A stretch of 64,000 bases of DNA from Acidimicrobiia bacterium (GTDB lineage Bacteria; Actinomycetota; Acidimicrobiia; Acidimicrobiales; VFJN01): NCBI GenBank assembly GCA_009694375.1, contig SHVB01000004.1, positions 33,296 through 97,295 of the forward strand, written 5' to 3'. Every line of letters begins with the position of its first letter. The first letter of the stretch is position 1. The notes beneath the pieces are model-generated. The model was not told the origin of the DNA. It ran no database searches and saw nothing but the letters and a program-made list of their open reading frames with translations. Positions 8,947 to 18,372 of the stretch are shown in pieces. Both the position numbers and the translations under genes were made by a program.

Positions 8947-9843
8947 TCAGCGCGGGGCGGGGAACGATGTCCGGGGTTCACCGAGGCTTAGGGGAGATGA
9001 GAGAGCGGCCCACTCGATGAGGACGCACACCCGTCCTCGCTGACCCGTGAACTCTTCGAGGAGTTCAAGCAACTGCTCGTCAGAGGGTTCGGGGCCGCCC
9101 CGGAGGGTGTGGCCGATGAGCTTCCGCTGGGCAGGGTCGCCCAGGCCGATGGCATCGCTATCGCCCGCCGCCACGCGAGCGGACTCCGCGGCGGTCCAGG
9201 CCGTGATGCCAGGGATCAGTTCCAAGGCGGCGCGCATCTCCGGCCCGGGAAGGGCTGCGGTGGCCTCGATACGGCTGGCATGGGCACTGGCCCGCTTGAG
9301 GGCGTCGGCGCGATGGGCCTCGACCCCGGCCGCGTGTAACTCGTACTCGCCGAGGGCGGCCAGCACATGAGCATCGGGACGCAAGCGCAGGCCACCGGGT
9401 CCGGGGGCGGGCTCGCCCCAGCGTTCCACGAGTTGCTGGAAAGAGCGCCGGGCCTCGAAACGTGTCACCTGGTGGCGAAGGAGGGCAGAGAGCACCGCAT
9501 CGAACACGAGGGCGGTGCGGGGTAGGCGCAGGCCATTCGCCGCCTCGTGTAGTTGGCGCACGACCGGGTGGGAGGGATGAAAATCGGCCGGGTCGTCGAG
9601 CACCCCCAGGGCGGCAGGGGCCTGCGCCAGGGCCCATTCCGCTCCGTCACCCCAGGCCTCAACCTCGATCGCATCGTCGCAGTGTTGGACTTCGACGGTC
9701 GCAGGACCATCGGGGGTGCGGGTGGCCAGCAGTACCCTCGTCGGCGAGAGCACCATGGTGGGGTCCGACTGTCCTAGGCGAAGCGGCGCCAGGGTTTGCT
9801 CTAGCGCCAGCGGCGAAGCCAGGGGGATGGTCCGTCGGAACAT
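8947..9843 (-). CDS. DNA-3-methyladenine glycosylase II family (AlkA-like, HhH-GPD)
   Basis: 298 aa. The C-terminal half has the helix-hairpin-helix LIPGITAWTA (209-218) and GDSDAIGLGD, whose last Asp (about D236) aligns with the catalytic Asp of actinobacterial AlkA-like enzymes. The N-terminal about 100 residues resemble the AlkA beta domain. Expected to remove alkylated purines from DNA to start base-excision repair. GITAWTA departs from the commoner GIGPWTA but keeps the fold-defining Gly and Trp. It follows the acyl-CoA synthetase on the same strand, with its start 7 nt past that gene's stop. A TAACGT 10 nt upstream of its ATG might give it its own promoter. Confidence 0.82.
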   Translation of the reverse strand: MFRRTIPLASPLALEQTLAPLRLGQSDPTMVLSPTRVLLATRTPDGPATVEVQHCDDAIEVEAWGDGAEWALAQAPAALGVLDDPADFHPSHPVVRQLHEAANGLRLPRTALVFDAVLSALLRHQVTRFEARRSFQQLVERWGEPAPGPGGLRLRPDAHVLAALGEYELHAAGVEAHRADALKRASAHASRIEATAALPGPEMRAALELIPGITAWTAAESARVAAGDSDAIGLGDPAQRKLIGHTLRGGPEPSDEQLLELLEEFTGQRGRVCVLIEWAALSSPLSLGEPRTSFPAPR

Positions 9844-9849
9844 GAGGGG

Positions 9850-11484
9850 CTACACGTTACTGCGGGCTATGGAATCTGCCCAGCCATAGTCGGGCTTACC
9901 ACTGGGACTCCGCTCGATCTGCTCCACCCGCACGAACGCCTTGGGAACTTTGTAGGCAGCCAGGTAGCTCCGGACCACCGTGGCTAACTCTGCATCGGCG
10001 GGGGAGGTGCCCGGGCGCAGTTGCACCACCGCGATCACCTCTTGGCCCCAGCGTTCACTCGGTCGACCCACTACCAACACGTCGAACACCGCGGGGTGCT
10101 GCTTGAGGACCTGCTCCACTTCTTCGGCGAACACCTTCTCACCACCGGTGTTGATGGTCACCGAATCCCGTCCGCACAGTTCGATGGACCCATCGGCGTG
10201 GATGCGGGCTCGGTCGCCGGCTACGGCATGGCGAATCCCATCGATCATCGGAAAGGTGGCCAGCGTTTTGGGCCCATCCCCGAGGTAACCGAGCGGCACC
10301 CGCCCGGTCTGGGTGAGCCAGCCCACTTCGGGATCGCCGGGGGGGAGCACGCGTTGGCGATCGGCGGAGAGGACGGCGGTGGTGGGGGAGGGCTGGAACA
10401 TCGAGGCGGTGGCCGGGTGTCGTTGGTCGGACCGCGCCACGCCCTGCCGTCCTGTTTCCGACGAGCCCAACACATCCACGATCCGCAACTGGGGGAGGAG
10501 GTTGAGGAGCTGGGTCTTGACCGACGGCGACAGGATGGCGCCACCGGTGAGGAGAAAACGGAACTGCGGCAGGGGTCGGGGGCGGACCTCGAGTTCGTCC
10601 ACCAGTGGCCGGGCAAAGGCGTCACCCACGATGAGTAACGAGGAAACCTCTTCGCGTTCGATGGTGTCCAGGATGTCTACCGGGTCGAACCGACGGGGGT
10701 CGGACTGAATCACTACCGTGCCACCGGAGATCCAGGCGCTGATCGCGTTCCAGTGGGCGGCACCGTGCATGAACGGGGGCGAGGGGAGCGCACGAAGGCG
10801 GGCAGTGGCGGCGGCGGTGACCAGATCAGTCTTGGTGCTCGCCACCCCGAGACAGGCGGCCAGAAAATCGGCCTGGCGCCAGAGCACCCCCTTGGGCATG
10901 CCCGTGGTGCCGCCGGTGTAGAGGATGTACAGGTCGTCGGGGGACAAGCCGGTGGGGGCGACGGGGACGGCGGCGGCCAACGCCGCTTCATAGCGTCGGG
11001 CGCCCGGCAACAGCGGGGCATCGGAGCCGTCCTCCACCTGCAGGAGCAACCGCACGTCGGGCAGATCGGGCAGCACCTCGGCCAGCGTGGCGGCGAAGGT
11101 GCCGTGGTAGACGATGGCCTTGGCCCGGCAGTCGTTGAGGACGTAGCGGAGTTCTTCCGCGACGTACCGGAAGTTGATGTTCACTCCGGCGGCGCGAGCC
11201 TTGGCGGCACCAAGTAGTACTTCCAGGTACTCGTTGCCGTTGTGGAGATAAATGGCAACGTGATCGTGGGGGGATTCCCACCCCTTGCGTTCCGCCGCCG
11301 GGGCGTCGATCCCCAGTCCCGCCTCCTGGAGAACGGCGGCCATCCGTCGTGTCCGGTCGGTGACCTCGGCCCAACTCCAGTGGCGGTGGCGCCAGACGAT
11401 GCAGTCTCGATCAGGAACGGTGGCGGCAATGGCTTCGTGTACGGCGGCCAGGTTCAGTTCCTCAGGCACCGTTACGACCGCCAC
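9850..11484 (-). CDS. acyl-CoA synthetase (AMP-forming, FadD/ANL superfamily)
   Basis: 544 aa. ANL adenylation motif YTGGTTGMPKG (190-199) binds the ATP phosphates; a later segment ending RIHADGSIELCGRD and the C-terminal SPSGKPDYGW with the catalytic Lys near 530 complete the two-domain enzyme. It would activate a carboxylic acid, probably a fatty or branched acyl chain, to its CoA thioester. The GTG at 11484 has TACGAT 7 nt upstream and no Shine-Dalgarno. The next gene upstream on this strand stops 33 nt before it. Substrate cannot be assigned; it is only distantly similar to the second synthetase at 27154-28713. Confidence 0.88.
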   Translation of the reverse strand: MAVVTVPEELNLAAVHEAIAATVPDRDCIVWRHRHWSWAEVTDRTRRMAAVLQEAGLGIDAPAAERKGWESPHDHVAIYLHNGNEYLEVLLGAAKARAAGVNINFRYVAEELRYVLNDCRAKAIVYHGTFAATLAEVLPDLPDVRLLLQVEDGSDAPLLPGARRYEAALAAAVPVAPTGLSPDDLYILYTGGTTGMPKGVLWRQADFLAACLGVASTKTDLVTAAATARLRALPSPPFMHGAAHWNAISAWISGGTVVIQSDPRRFDPVDILDTIEREEVSSLLIVGDAFARPLVDELEVRPRPLPQFRFLLTGGAILSPSVKTQLLNLLPQLRIVDVLGSSETGRQGVARSDQRHPATASMFQPSPTTAVLSADRQRVLPPGDPEVGWLTQTGRVPLGYLGDGPKTLATFPMIDGIRHAVAGDRARIHADGSIELCGRDSVTINTGGEKVFAEEVEQVLKQHPAVFDVLVVGRPSERWGQEVIAVVQLRPGTSPADAELATVVRSYLAAYKVPKAFVRVEQIERSPSGKPDYGWADSIARSNV

Positions 11485-11491
11485 AGCACAG

Positions 11492-11497
11492 ATCGTA
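11492..11497 (-). promoter_or_regulatory. putative -10 box (TACGAT), leaderless
   Basis: TACGAT on the minus strand ends 7 nt before the GTG at 11484. Confidence 0.5.
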
Positions 11498-11517
11498 GGC
11501 GATAGTGCTCGGGGGCC

Positions 11518-13596
11518 TCAGCCGCCTCCCGGACCGATTCGTTCCCGCAGCGTCGGACACAACGGTGGTGGGGGCAATTCCCGTTGGGTGAGGGTGAGGC
11601 CACTGGGCGCTGGATCGTCATCGCTGGTGGGGTGGAAGTTCAACTGCTGGCGGTACGGCGTCTGATCGAGTTGGCCTAAGGGCAGGTCGACGAGGCCCCG
11701 GGCGGGCCGGTCCACATCGATGAGGATGTAGAGGCCTTCGGTGAGGTACGCGAAGAGACGCAAATGCACCCCGCCGGGGGGGACGGGCCGCCAGCGACCC
11801 ACCGCGACCTCGGTGGTGGAGGTGAAGGTGCCCCGGTAGCGCCCGGTACCATCGAATTCGAGTTGGAGGCCGTCACCAGCGGCTCCGTCGGCCTGGGCTA
11901 GGTCGAGGGTCGTTGGTGTCGTTGGTGCCGTGCTCAGATCGAGGTCCCACTCGAGGGGTTGGATTTCGAAGGGAATCCACGGGGCGAGGGGGTCGCCGCT
12001 TCCGATGTAGACGGCGCGGCAGGCGCCCACGATCTGGACGCGGTCGGTGGGACCGGAGCGAGGGAGGGTAGGGGCCTGGCGAATGAGGCGGTCTAAGGGG
12101 CGTCCGGGGGTGCGGTCGCTGAGGATGGTCTGCAGCCGGACGTACTGCGTGAGGGGGGTGCCAGGGTTGGCCAGGCGCGCCGACGTGACCGACACGGCGA
12201 GGTTGGCGGCGAAGCCGAAGACCACCAGCACCGCAAGGATCCCGAACGCCAGGCGGGCACGCTTCGGGTGGGGTCCGCCGCGACGGGCGATGTCTACGAA
12301 GCCAATGCTGCCGGCGAGGGCGAACAACGGGATGAACTCCGCCGTGTAGCGCATGGCGATGTAGCCGTAGAACATGATGGGAAGCGGAATGGCCAGAACC
12401 GCGAGCAGGGGGATGCGGAGGTTCCGGATCTCTCGTTTGACGCCGCGTCGAAAGGTGGTGATGAGGCCCCAGACGCTCAGGAGCACCAGCACCGGCATGA
12501 ACGCCACCACACTGCCGGTGCGGTACATCTGGTCCAGGAACGACCCGCCATAGTTTTGGGGGACCTCGGCGGGCAGGGTGATGTAGGGAAAGAGCGTGCT
12601 GAAGCGGATACCGTCCGGCCGGAAGTACCCCATCACGGTGGCCGGGAGGATGTTCGGAGACACGAGGTCCCCACCGTTGGCCGCGAGGGCGGCGCGTCGC
12701 TGCGCACTCATGCCGGTCCAGATCTGATCCTGGAGGGGGAAGAAGTAGGGGTGGCGGAACTTGGCCCAGTTCAGAATGATGCCTACGGCCAACGGCACAA
12801 AGGCGGCGGCGAGCAGAGTGGCCACCCAGCGGCGCGGAAGCACCTGGTGGCTGCGACCCGACGCAAACCACAGCGCCGCCAAGATCAGACCCCCGGCGCA
12901 GGCCCAGCCCGAGGTGGTGCGGCTGAGAATGGCCCCGAGGGTGAAGGCGCCGGCGGCGAGTGCCCCGCGGGTGGAGGGTTGCTGCAGGAGGCCGATGGTG
13001 CTGAAGGTGGCCCCGAGGGCCATGGCGATAGCCCAGGCGTAGGCCTCGTGATACACGAAGGGCAGCGACCCCAGGTAGAGCACGACCGACCCCGCCATGA
13101 GCGAGAACAGCAGGAGGCCGAACCCAACCGCCTCCGCCCGTCCCAGACCGGTGCGTCCTCGCAGGAGAAGCCGCACGCGCCACATCAGCAGGGCGATGAG
13201 GACGGCCGCAACAATCCAGGCCGCCAGCATCGAAAAGGCAGTGAGCTTGCTGTCTAAGCGATCGGTGAAGAGAAAAAACGGGGCCCGGAGCAAGGAGGGT
13301 CCCGGGGGGAAGTAGATGAATTCCTTGCCGCGCACGGCGAAGGCTTCCAAGCCGAGGATACCCCGAGGCACGTCGAGGTGCCCGTGGAACAACTGGCGGG
13401 TTTGGAGGTCGTAGAAGCCGGAGAAGTCGGCGCCCCCAATGGCCGTGCGCAAGGGATGCCAGCCGAAGTCCCAGAGCACCAATAGGTACGCGATGACGCC
13501 CAGGCCACCCGCCACGGCGACGCTGCGGGTGTATCGGCGCAAATCGGGCTCGGCCTGTTCCCACCGGGCACGGGTGGTGGCGAAGGGGTGAATCAA
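11518..13596 (-). CDS. multi-pass membrane protein, GT-C glycosyltransferase-like
   Basis: About 692 aa: around ten membrane helices (first at about residues 20-40) and a soluble C-terminal domain of about 200 residues. The first extracytoplasmic loop has GFYDLQTRQLFHGHLDVP and later EFIYFPPGPSLLRAP, a pattern seen in uncharacterised actinobacterial GT39-like proteins. Probably an envelope sugar transferase, not proven. A TTG start at 13596 (LIHPFATTRARW) is my best guess; the frame is open up to 13761, but that part overlaps the divergent oxygenase and reads like noise. Same strand as, and 33 nt before, the acyl-CoA synthetase. Confidence 0.65.
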   Translation of the reverse strand: MIHPFATTRARWEQAEPDLRRYTRSVAVAGGLGVIAYLLVLWDFGWHPLRTAIGGADFSGFYDLQTRQLFHGHLDVPRGILGLEAFAVRGKEFIYFPPGPSLLRAPFFLFTDRLDSKLTAFSMLAAWIVAAVLIALLMWRVRLLLRGRTGLGRAEAVGFGLLLFSLMAGSVVLYLGSLPFVYHEAYAWAIAMALGATFSTIGLLQQPSTRGALAAGAFTLGAILSRTTSGWACAGGLILAALWFASGRSHQVLPRRWVATLLAAAFVPLAVGIILNWAKFRHPYFFPLQDQIWTGMSAQRRAALAANGGDLVSPNILPATVMGYFRPDGIRFSTLFPYITLPAEVPQNYGGSFLDQMYRTGSVVAFMPVLVLLSVWGLITTFRRGVKREIRNLRIPLLAVLAIPLPIMFYGYIAMRYTAEFIPLFALAGSIGFVDIARRGGPHPKRARLAFGILAVLVVFGFAANLAVSVTSARLANPGTPLTQYVRLQTILSDRTPGRPLDRLIRQAPTLPRSGPTDRVQIVGACRAVYIGSGDPLAPWIPFEIQPLEWDLDLSTAPTTPTTLDLAQADGAAGDGLQLEFDGTGRYRGTFTSTTEVAVGRWRPVPPGGVHLRLFAYLTEGLYILIDVDRPARGLVDLPLGQLDQTPYRQQLNFHPTSDDDPAPSGLTLTQRELPPPPLCPTLRERIGPGGG

Positions 13597-13709
13597 ATGA
13601 CTGGCGCAGGCCAGGGGCGTAGCCGGCGAAGTCGGTCCAGGGGGGGCACCGCCGGTACAGTAACCTAACTTTGCCGGGGTTGGAATCCCCCCGCGACGAC
13701 GTTGGAGCC

Positions 13710-14570
13710 ATGCACCCCACCACCTCAGACCTCCTCTGCATCGACAAGTTAGAGGAAGCACTGCCGGAGCTCTCAGAGCGCTATGCCGCCGCCAGTCCGT
13801 ACCCCCATATCGTGCTCGATGATGTGTTGCATCGCGATGTCATTGCTCGGGTGTACGAGGAGTTCGGGCGCATTGAGGAAGATTCATGGACGAACTACCT
13901 CCATCTCAATGAGCGGAAATACGCCAACACCACCAAGTCCTCCTGGGGACCCACGCTGGAGGCAGTGTCGGCCGTCCTTACCTCGGAGCGCTTCGTGGCC
14001 TTCCTGGGCGAGCTCACCGGATTCGCCAACCTCCAGGCCGACGATGTCATGGACGGTGGCGGGCTTCATCGGTCCGTGGCCGGTGGCTTCTTGAACGTCC
14101 ACGCCGACTTCACCGCCCACCACAGTAAGCCAGGGTGGCGTCGTCGCGTGAACCTCCTCCTCTATCTGAATCCCACCTGGGACTCGGCCTGGGGCGGACA
14201 ATTGCAACTGTGGTCCAAGGACATGCAACGAGCGGTTACCCGGGTGGAGCCCACGGGCAACCGACTCTTCATTTTCACCACCGATGAGCACTCCTACCAC
14301 GGGCATCCCGAACCCCTCGCGGTTCCGCCCGGCCTGGCTCGACAGTCGCTGGCTCTCTACTACTTCACCAAAGAAGACCATGTGCTTACCCGCTCCACCA
14401 CCTACCGGGCTCGGCCCACCGATGGCTGGCGGAGCATCTCCATTTACCTGGATACGAAAGCGCTGGCTGGCTACGACGTGGTCAAGCGCCGCCTGCGTCT
14501 TTCCGATGGGGCGATCAGCCGCACCCTGGGATTGTTCAGCCGCGCCGCCCGGCCGTTCAGAAGGCACTAG
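13710..14570 (+). CDS. 2OG-Fe(II) oxygenase (prolyl-4-hydroxylase-like)
   Basis: 286 aa. The double-stranded beta-helix metal site is intact: HAD (H131, D133), the distal His in SYHGHP (H197), and the 2-oxoglutarate-binding Arg in RQSLALYYF (R211). GGQLQLW is the usual strand between them. Such enzymes hydroxylate a side chain or small molecule using Fe(II), O2 and 2-oxoglutarate; the substrate is unknown. The ATG at 13710 is preceded by GGAG; a TTG at 13671 in frame is less likely. Its 3' end overlaps the convergent acyltransferase by 14 nt. Flanking membrane enzymes raise the possibility of a surface glycan or envelope-protein substrate. Confidence 0.85.
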   Translation: MHPTTSDLLCIDKLEEALPELSERYAAASPYPHIVLDDVLHRDVIARVYEEFGRIEEDSWTNYLHLNERKYANTTKSSWGPTLEAVSAVLTSERFVAFLGELTGFANLQADDVMDGGGLHRSVAGGFLNVHADFTAHHSKPGWRRRVNLLLYLNPTWDSAWGGQLQLWSKDMQRAVTRVEPTGNRLFIFTTDEHSYHGHPEPLAVPPGLARQSLALYYFTKEDHVLTRSTTYRARPTDGWRSISIYLDTKALAGYDVVKRRLRLSDGAISRTLGLFSRAARPFRRH

Positions 14571-15681
14571 GCGGGGAATCCACCGGCGACGCGCCTCGGG
14601 CCCCGAACCGGCGTGCGAATCGCTGCGCCGGCTGTTCCACGAGGAACCAGGAGAGCGTGGCGGTAATGGCGATTCCCACGAGGCACAGGATGATGCGTCG
14701 GACCGAGGCGTTGGGATTTCCCTGTCGACTCACGGCATAGATCACCGGGACCTGCCATAGGTAGATGGCGTAGGAGCCCTTGCCGACGATCTCGGCCCCC
14801 CGGGCGGGCCACGAGCGCAGCGGCCGCGGATCGCTCACGACGTAGAGGATCATGATGGCGGAGGCGACGATCCAGAGGGTGATGCCGCCCTGGTAGGCGA
14901 AGGAGCCGTCGGCTTTCACGGTGAGCATCAGACCGAACCAGGCTGCCCCCACCACCCACGGTGTCCAGCGGGGGAGGCGGGCTGGTGTGAGTCCCCGCAC
15001 GAACAGGGTGGCGGTAAGGGCGCCGATGAGGAGCCCATCCACCCGGGTGTCGGTGCGCAGATAGGCCGCTTCCCAGCCCCACCAGTGGTACACCAGCACC
15101 CGCCATGCGGTGACGGCGATGATCAGACCCGCCAGGGCCGGGATCACGAGGCGGACGTTGCGGCGGATCCCGAAGATCACCGACAGGATTACCGGCCACA
15201 CGAGATAGAACTGCGCCTCAATGGCCAGCGACCACATCGCCACGAGGTCGCCGGCGGCCAAGGGGTTCGACAAGGCCCGCCAGTTCATGGCGAACACGAC
15301 GGTGGCACCGGCACTGCCCACCACCCACCTCCGGTTTTCCAACGGTGGCCAACCGGCGAGCCAGGCGTAGAGCAAGTAGCCCGCGAGCATGGCGATCAGC
15401 GCTGGGAGCAGTCGAACGGCTCGACGCAGATAGAAGCGACGGAAGCGGATCCGGCCCCGGTCGTGGTGCTCCTGTAAGAGCAGGGCGGTGATGAGGAAGC
15501 CGCTCAACACGAAGAAAAGGTCGACCCCCAAAAAGCCGGCCTGCGAAAAAATCTCGCGGTAATAGAAGTACGGGGCGACCACCCAGATGTGGGACATCAC
15601 CACCAGGCTCACGGCGAAGGCCCGCAGAATGTCGAGGGCTGGCACGTGCACCAGCCGCCGGAGCGGGGCGGGATCGTGCAT
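14557..15681 (-). CDS. acyltransferase 3 family (OafA/YrhL-like) membrane protein
   Basis: 374 aa. ALDILRAFAVSLVVMSH near the N-terminus and GFLGVDLFFVLSGFLIT are hallmarks of acyltransferase 3, with the His of the first helix as the presumed catalytic residue; FRRFYLRRAVRLLPA follows. About ten membrane helices. The family O-acylates sugars on surface polysaccharides. The ATG at 15681 lies 14 nt past the stop of the cyclophilin gene, so the two are probably co-transcribed. The frame stays open upstream into the cyclophilin gene but that part is rejected. Its stop overlaps the 2OG oxygenase gene from the other strand. Confidence 0.87.
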   Translation of the reverse strand: MHDPAPLRRLVHVPALDILRAFAVSLVVMSHIWVVAPYFYYREIFSQAGFLGVDLFFVLSGFLITALLLQEHHDRGRIRFRRFYLRRAVRLLPALIAMLAGYLLYAWLAGWPPLENRRWVVGSAGATVVFAMNWRALSNPLAAGDLVAMWSLAIEAQFYLVWPVILSVIFGIRRNVRLVIPALAGLIIAVTAWRVLVYHWWGWEAAYLRTDTRVDGLLIGALTATLFVRGLTPARLPRWTPWVVGAAWFGLMLTVKADGSFAYQGGITLWIVASAIMILYVVSDPRPLRSWPARGAEIVGKGSYAIYLWQVPVIYAVSRQGNPNASVRRIILCLVGIAITATLSWFLVEQPAQRFARRFGARGASPVDSPPSAF

Positions 15682-15695
15682 GGCCGCCAGCGAAC

Positions 15696-16169
15696 TCAGG
15701 CGGGGCTGTCGGTGATGTTGACCTTGGTCATCTTGTCGCCCACGGCGATCCGCTGGGCGATCTCGATACCGGAGGTGACGTAGCCGAACAGGTTGTAGAG
15801 CGGGCCCAAACTTTTCTGGCAGTCGTCGATGCAAATGAAGAACTGCGAGCCGTTGGTATGGGGACCGGCATTAGCCATGGCCACCGCGCCGAGAGTGTAA
15901 GCGCTGAGGACCGGTTCATCGGCAAACTTGTACCCCGGCCCACCGCGTCCACTGCCTTCGGGATCACCGCCTTGGATCACGAAGCCGGGCACCACACGGT
16001 GAAAGGTGAGGCCGTCGTAGAAGCCTGCTCGCGCCTGGACCACAAAGTGGTTCACGGTGATCGGGGCCAGGGCGGCATCCAAGGCCAGGACGATGTCACC
16101 CTTTTCGGTGGCAATAGTCACGGTGAAGGTGTCGGTGGGCTGGATCTGAATGGTGGGGGCGTCGGGCAT
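15696..16169 (-). CDS. peptidyl-prolyl cis-trans isomerase (cyclophilin type)
   Basis: 157 aa, a single cyclophilin domain without signal peptide, so cytosolic. FHRVVPGFVIQGGDPEGSG (about 56-74) carries the catalytic Arg and the Gln of the active site; GSQFFI (about 107) is the second signature. It speeds proline isomerisation during protein folding. The ATG at 16169 has TAACGT 8 nt upstream. The acyltransferase follows 14 nt downstream. Confidence 0.93.
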   Translation of the reverse strand: MPDAPTIQIQPTDTFTVTIATEKGDIVLALDAALAPITVNHFVVQARAGFYDGLTFHRVVPGFVIQGGDPEGSGRGGPGYKFADEPVLSAYTLGAVAMANAGPHTNGSQFFICIDDCQKSLGPLYNLFGYVTSGIEIAQRIAVGDKMTKVNITDSPA

Positions 16170-16177
16170 GGACGCAG

Positions 16178-16183
16178 ACGTTA
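16178..16183 (-). promoter_or_regulatory. putative -10 box (TAACGT), leaderless
   Basis: TAACGT on the minus strand ends 8 nt before the cyclophilin ATG at 16169. Confidence 0.4.
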
Positions 16184-16243
16184 CCGCTTCATCGGGCGCT
16201 CACGAGCCGGACGGGGTCAACGAGATCACCGTGCCCATCGTGA

Positions 16244-17248
16244 TCAGGCGGCTGTGGTGCCGATCGAGGGGAAGTGGCAGGCCACGAAGTGGTCCTCGGC
16301 TACGGCGCGGATCTGGGGTTCTTCCAGCGAGCAACGCTCCTGGGCGGCCGGACAGCGCGTGCGGAAACGACAGCCGGCCGGCGGATCGATAGGGGAGGGA
16401 AGATCGCCGAGGAGGAGCCCACTGCTGGACGGCACCACGGTGGGGTCGGGCACGGGGATGGAACGCAGGAGGGCGGCGGTGTAGGGATGGGCGGGGGTGG
16501 AGTAGAGGGCGTCGGGGGAGCCAACTTCACAGATCTTGCCGAGATACATGACCGCCACGCGATCACTGATGTTCTTCACCACGGCGAGGTCGTGGGCGAT
16601 GAAGATGAGGGTGATGCCGTAGCGGGCCTTCATATCCTCCAGCAGGTTGAGGATCTGGGCCTGCACGGACACATCCAGCGCCGACACGGGCTCGTCGCAG
16701 ATCAACAGTTTGGGTTCGAGTACCAGGGATCGGGCAATGGAGATCCGCTGGCACTGACCGCCGGAGAACTGGTGAGGGCGCTTCTCGCCGGCCACCTCGG
16801 GATCGAGACCCACGGCGTCGAGCACTTCGGTCACTCGGTCCCGGCGTTCCTTCTCGGTGCCCCGTTTCCAGATGCGCAGCGGCTCGGCCACGATGTCCTT
16901 CACTTTGCGGCGCGGGTTGAGCGACGAAATCGGGTCCTGAAAGATGAATTGCAATTGGGTCCGGACCTCGCGGAGGTGCTTGCCCTCGATCTTGGCGAGG
17001 TCGATGCCCTCGAAGAGGACGCGGCCGCTGGTGGGAGCGGGAAGTTGCATGATGGCCCGACCGGTGGTGGATTTTCCGCACCCGGACTCACCCACCAAAC
17101 CGAGGGTTTCGCCACGCCGCACGTCGAGGCTGATACCGGATACGGCGTGCACGAGCCCGGCGGAGGTAGGGAACTCAACGGTGAGGTCCTCAACGCGCAT
17201 GAGCACATCGTCGGAATCGCGAAGGTGGGCGGTGCCGGTACCGGCCAT
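16244..17248 (-). CDS. oligopeptide/dipeptide ABC importer, ATP-binding protein (DppF/OppF type)
   Basis: 334 aa nucleotide-binding subunit. Walker A GESGCGKST (53-61), signature FSGGQCQRISIARSL (a Cys where Arg is usual) and Walker B LLICDEPVSALD are intact. The C-terminal PTDPPAGCRF-type segment (here IDPPAGCRFRTRCPAAQ) is the oligopeptide-ABC extension, whose Cys residues may bind a metal cluster. The ATG overlaps the stop of the DppD-like gene by one base (TGATG), so translation is coupled. Last gene of the five-gene importer operon. Confidence 0.92.
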   Translation of the reverse strand: MAGTGTAHLRDSDDVLMRVEDLTVEFPTSAGLVHAVSGISLDVRRGETLGLVGESGCGKSTTGRAIMQLPAPTSGRVLFEGIDLAKIEGKHLREVRTQLQFIFQDPISSLNPRRKVKDIVAEPLRIWKRGTEKERRDRVTEVLDAVGLDPEVAGEKRPHQFSGGQCQRISIARSLVLEPKLLICDEPVSALDVSVQAQILNLLEDMKARYGITLIFIAHDLAVVKNISDRVAVMYLGKICEVGSPDALYSTPAHPYTAALLRSIPVPDPTVVPSSSGLLLGDLPSPIDPPAGCRFRTRCPAAQERCSLEEPQIRAVAEDHFVACHFPSIGTTAA

Positions 17249-18372
17249 CAGTGAGTACCTCCTGGTGGATCCGCCAGTATTTGGGTGATGGACACGGCGG
17301 CGGGCATGCCGGCCGCCGTGTTGTGAGCCAATGCCTCGCGACCGGCCTCGGTGCCTACCGGGAACCAACAGCGGTAGAGGTGGCCGGGTGTCTCGCTCTC
17401 TTGTAACGGCGGCATCTCGCTGTTGCACTTGGGCTGGACGTAGGGGCAGCGCGGCGCGAATCGGCAGCCGCTGGGTGGGTTGATGAGATCTGGCGGGCGA
17501 CCAGCGATGGCCTGTAGTCGGGTGTGGCTGGGTTGGGCCAACTTGGGAATCGAGTGGAGCAGGGCCTGGGTATAGGGCATGCGTACGTTGGCGAAGAGAT
17601 CGGTCGTGGGGGCGTGTTCCACGATTTGGCCGGCGTACATCACCGCGATGTGGTTGGTGCGTCCGGCTACTACCCCGAGGTCGTGCGTCACCAGGACCAT
17701 GGCCATGTGGCGCTCCACCTGTTGCTGATGAAGTAGGTCGAGAATCTGCGCCTGCACCGTCACATCGAGGGCGGTAGTGGGCTCGTCGGCCAAGAGCAAC
17801 TTGGGGCCGCAGGCCAGGGCGATGGCGATGGTGACCCGCTGACGCATCCCCCCTGATAGCTCGTGGGGGTACTGGGAGATCCGTCGCTTCGGGTCCGGGA
17901 TGCCCACCGAATCGAGCAACTGCAGCGCCTGGGCGCGGGCTTCGGCCTTTGACAGTTTCAGGTGATAGCGCAGGCCCTCGGTGATCTGGCGGCCGACCTT
18001 CAGGACCGGATTCAATGACGTCATCGGATCCTGGAAGACCATGGCTATCTCGGTGCCCCAGAGATCCCGCAACTGGCTCTCGCTCGCCCCCACCAGTTCG
18101 GTGCCGTTGTACCGAACCGATCCCGAGCGGATCACGTTTTTTCCGGTGAGCAAACCCATGACGGAGCGCGCCAGCACCGTCTTGCCCGACCCCGACTCGC
18201 CCACGATGCCGAGGGTGTCACCGCGTTCGAGGGTGAAGCTGACACTATCCACGGCCTTGACGACGCCCGCGGGGGTATCGAAGTAGCTGCGGAAATCGTG
18301 GACCTGCAGGAGTGCACCATCGTGGACGGTGTCGGCGGTGAGCACGCGCCGAGTGGCTCGAGGTTTGGTCAA
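17248..18372 (-). CDS. oligopeptide/dipeptide ABC importer, ATP-binding protein (DppD/OppD type)
   Basis: 374 aa. Walker A GESGSGKT (58-65), signature LSGGMRQRV, Walker [13 protein letters not shown] and the C-terminal oligopeptide-ABC extension ([17 protein letters not shown]) are present. Pairs with the DppF-like subunit to power import through the DppBC pore. A TTG start overlaps the permease stop by 4 nt (TTGA) with AAGGA about 9 nt upstream. Substrate specificity resides in the binding protein at 20301-21914. Confidence 0.92.
   Translation of the reverse strand: MTKPRATRRVLTADTVHDGALLQVHDFRSYFDTPAGVVKAVDSVSFTLERGDTLGIVGESGSGKTVLARSVMGLLTGKNVIRSGSVRYNGTELVGASESQLRDLWGTEIAMVFQDPMTSLNPVLKVGRQITEGLRYHLKLSKAEARAQALQLLDSVGIPDPKRRISQYPHELSGGMRQRVTIAIALACGPKLLLADEPTTALDVTVQAQILDLLHQQQVERHMAMVLVTHDLGVVAGRTNHIAVMYAGQIVEHAPTTDLFANVRMPYTQALLHSIPKLAQPSHTRLQAIAGRPPDLINPPSGCRFAPRCPYVQPKCNSEMPPLQESETPGHLYRCWFPVGTEAGREALAHNTAAGMPAAVSITQILADPPGGTH

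Noticed and set aside
11873..13747. 624-codon minus-strand frame inside the GT-C-like gene
   Set aside because: Arg/Pro/His-rich out-of-frame reading; the real frame has membrane helices.
16224..16245. GATCAC...GTGATC inverted repeat at the end of the importer operon
   Set aside because: 6-bp arms, 10-nt loop, no U tract, and it overlaps the stop codon; too weak to call a terminator.
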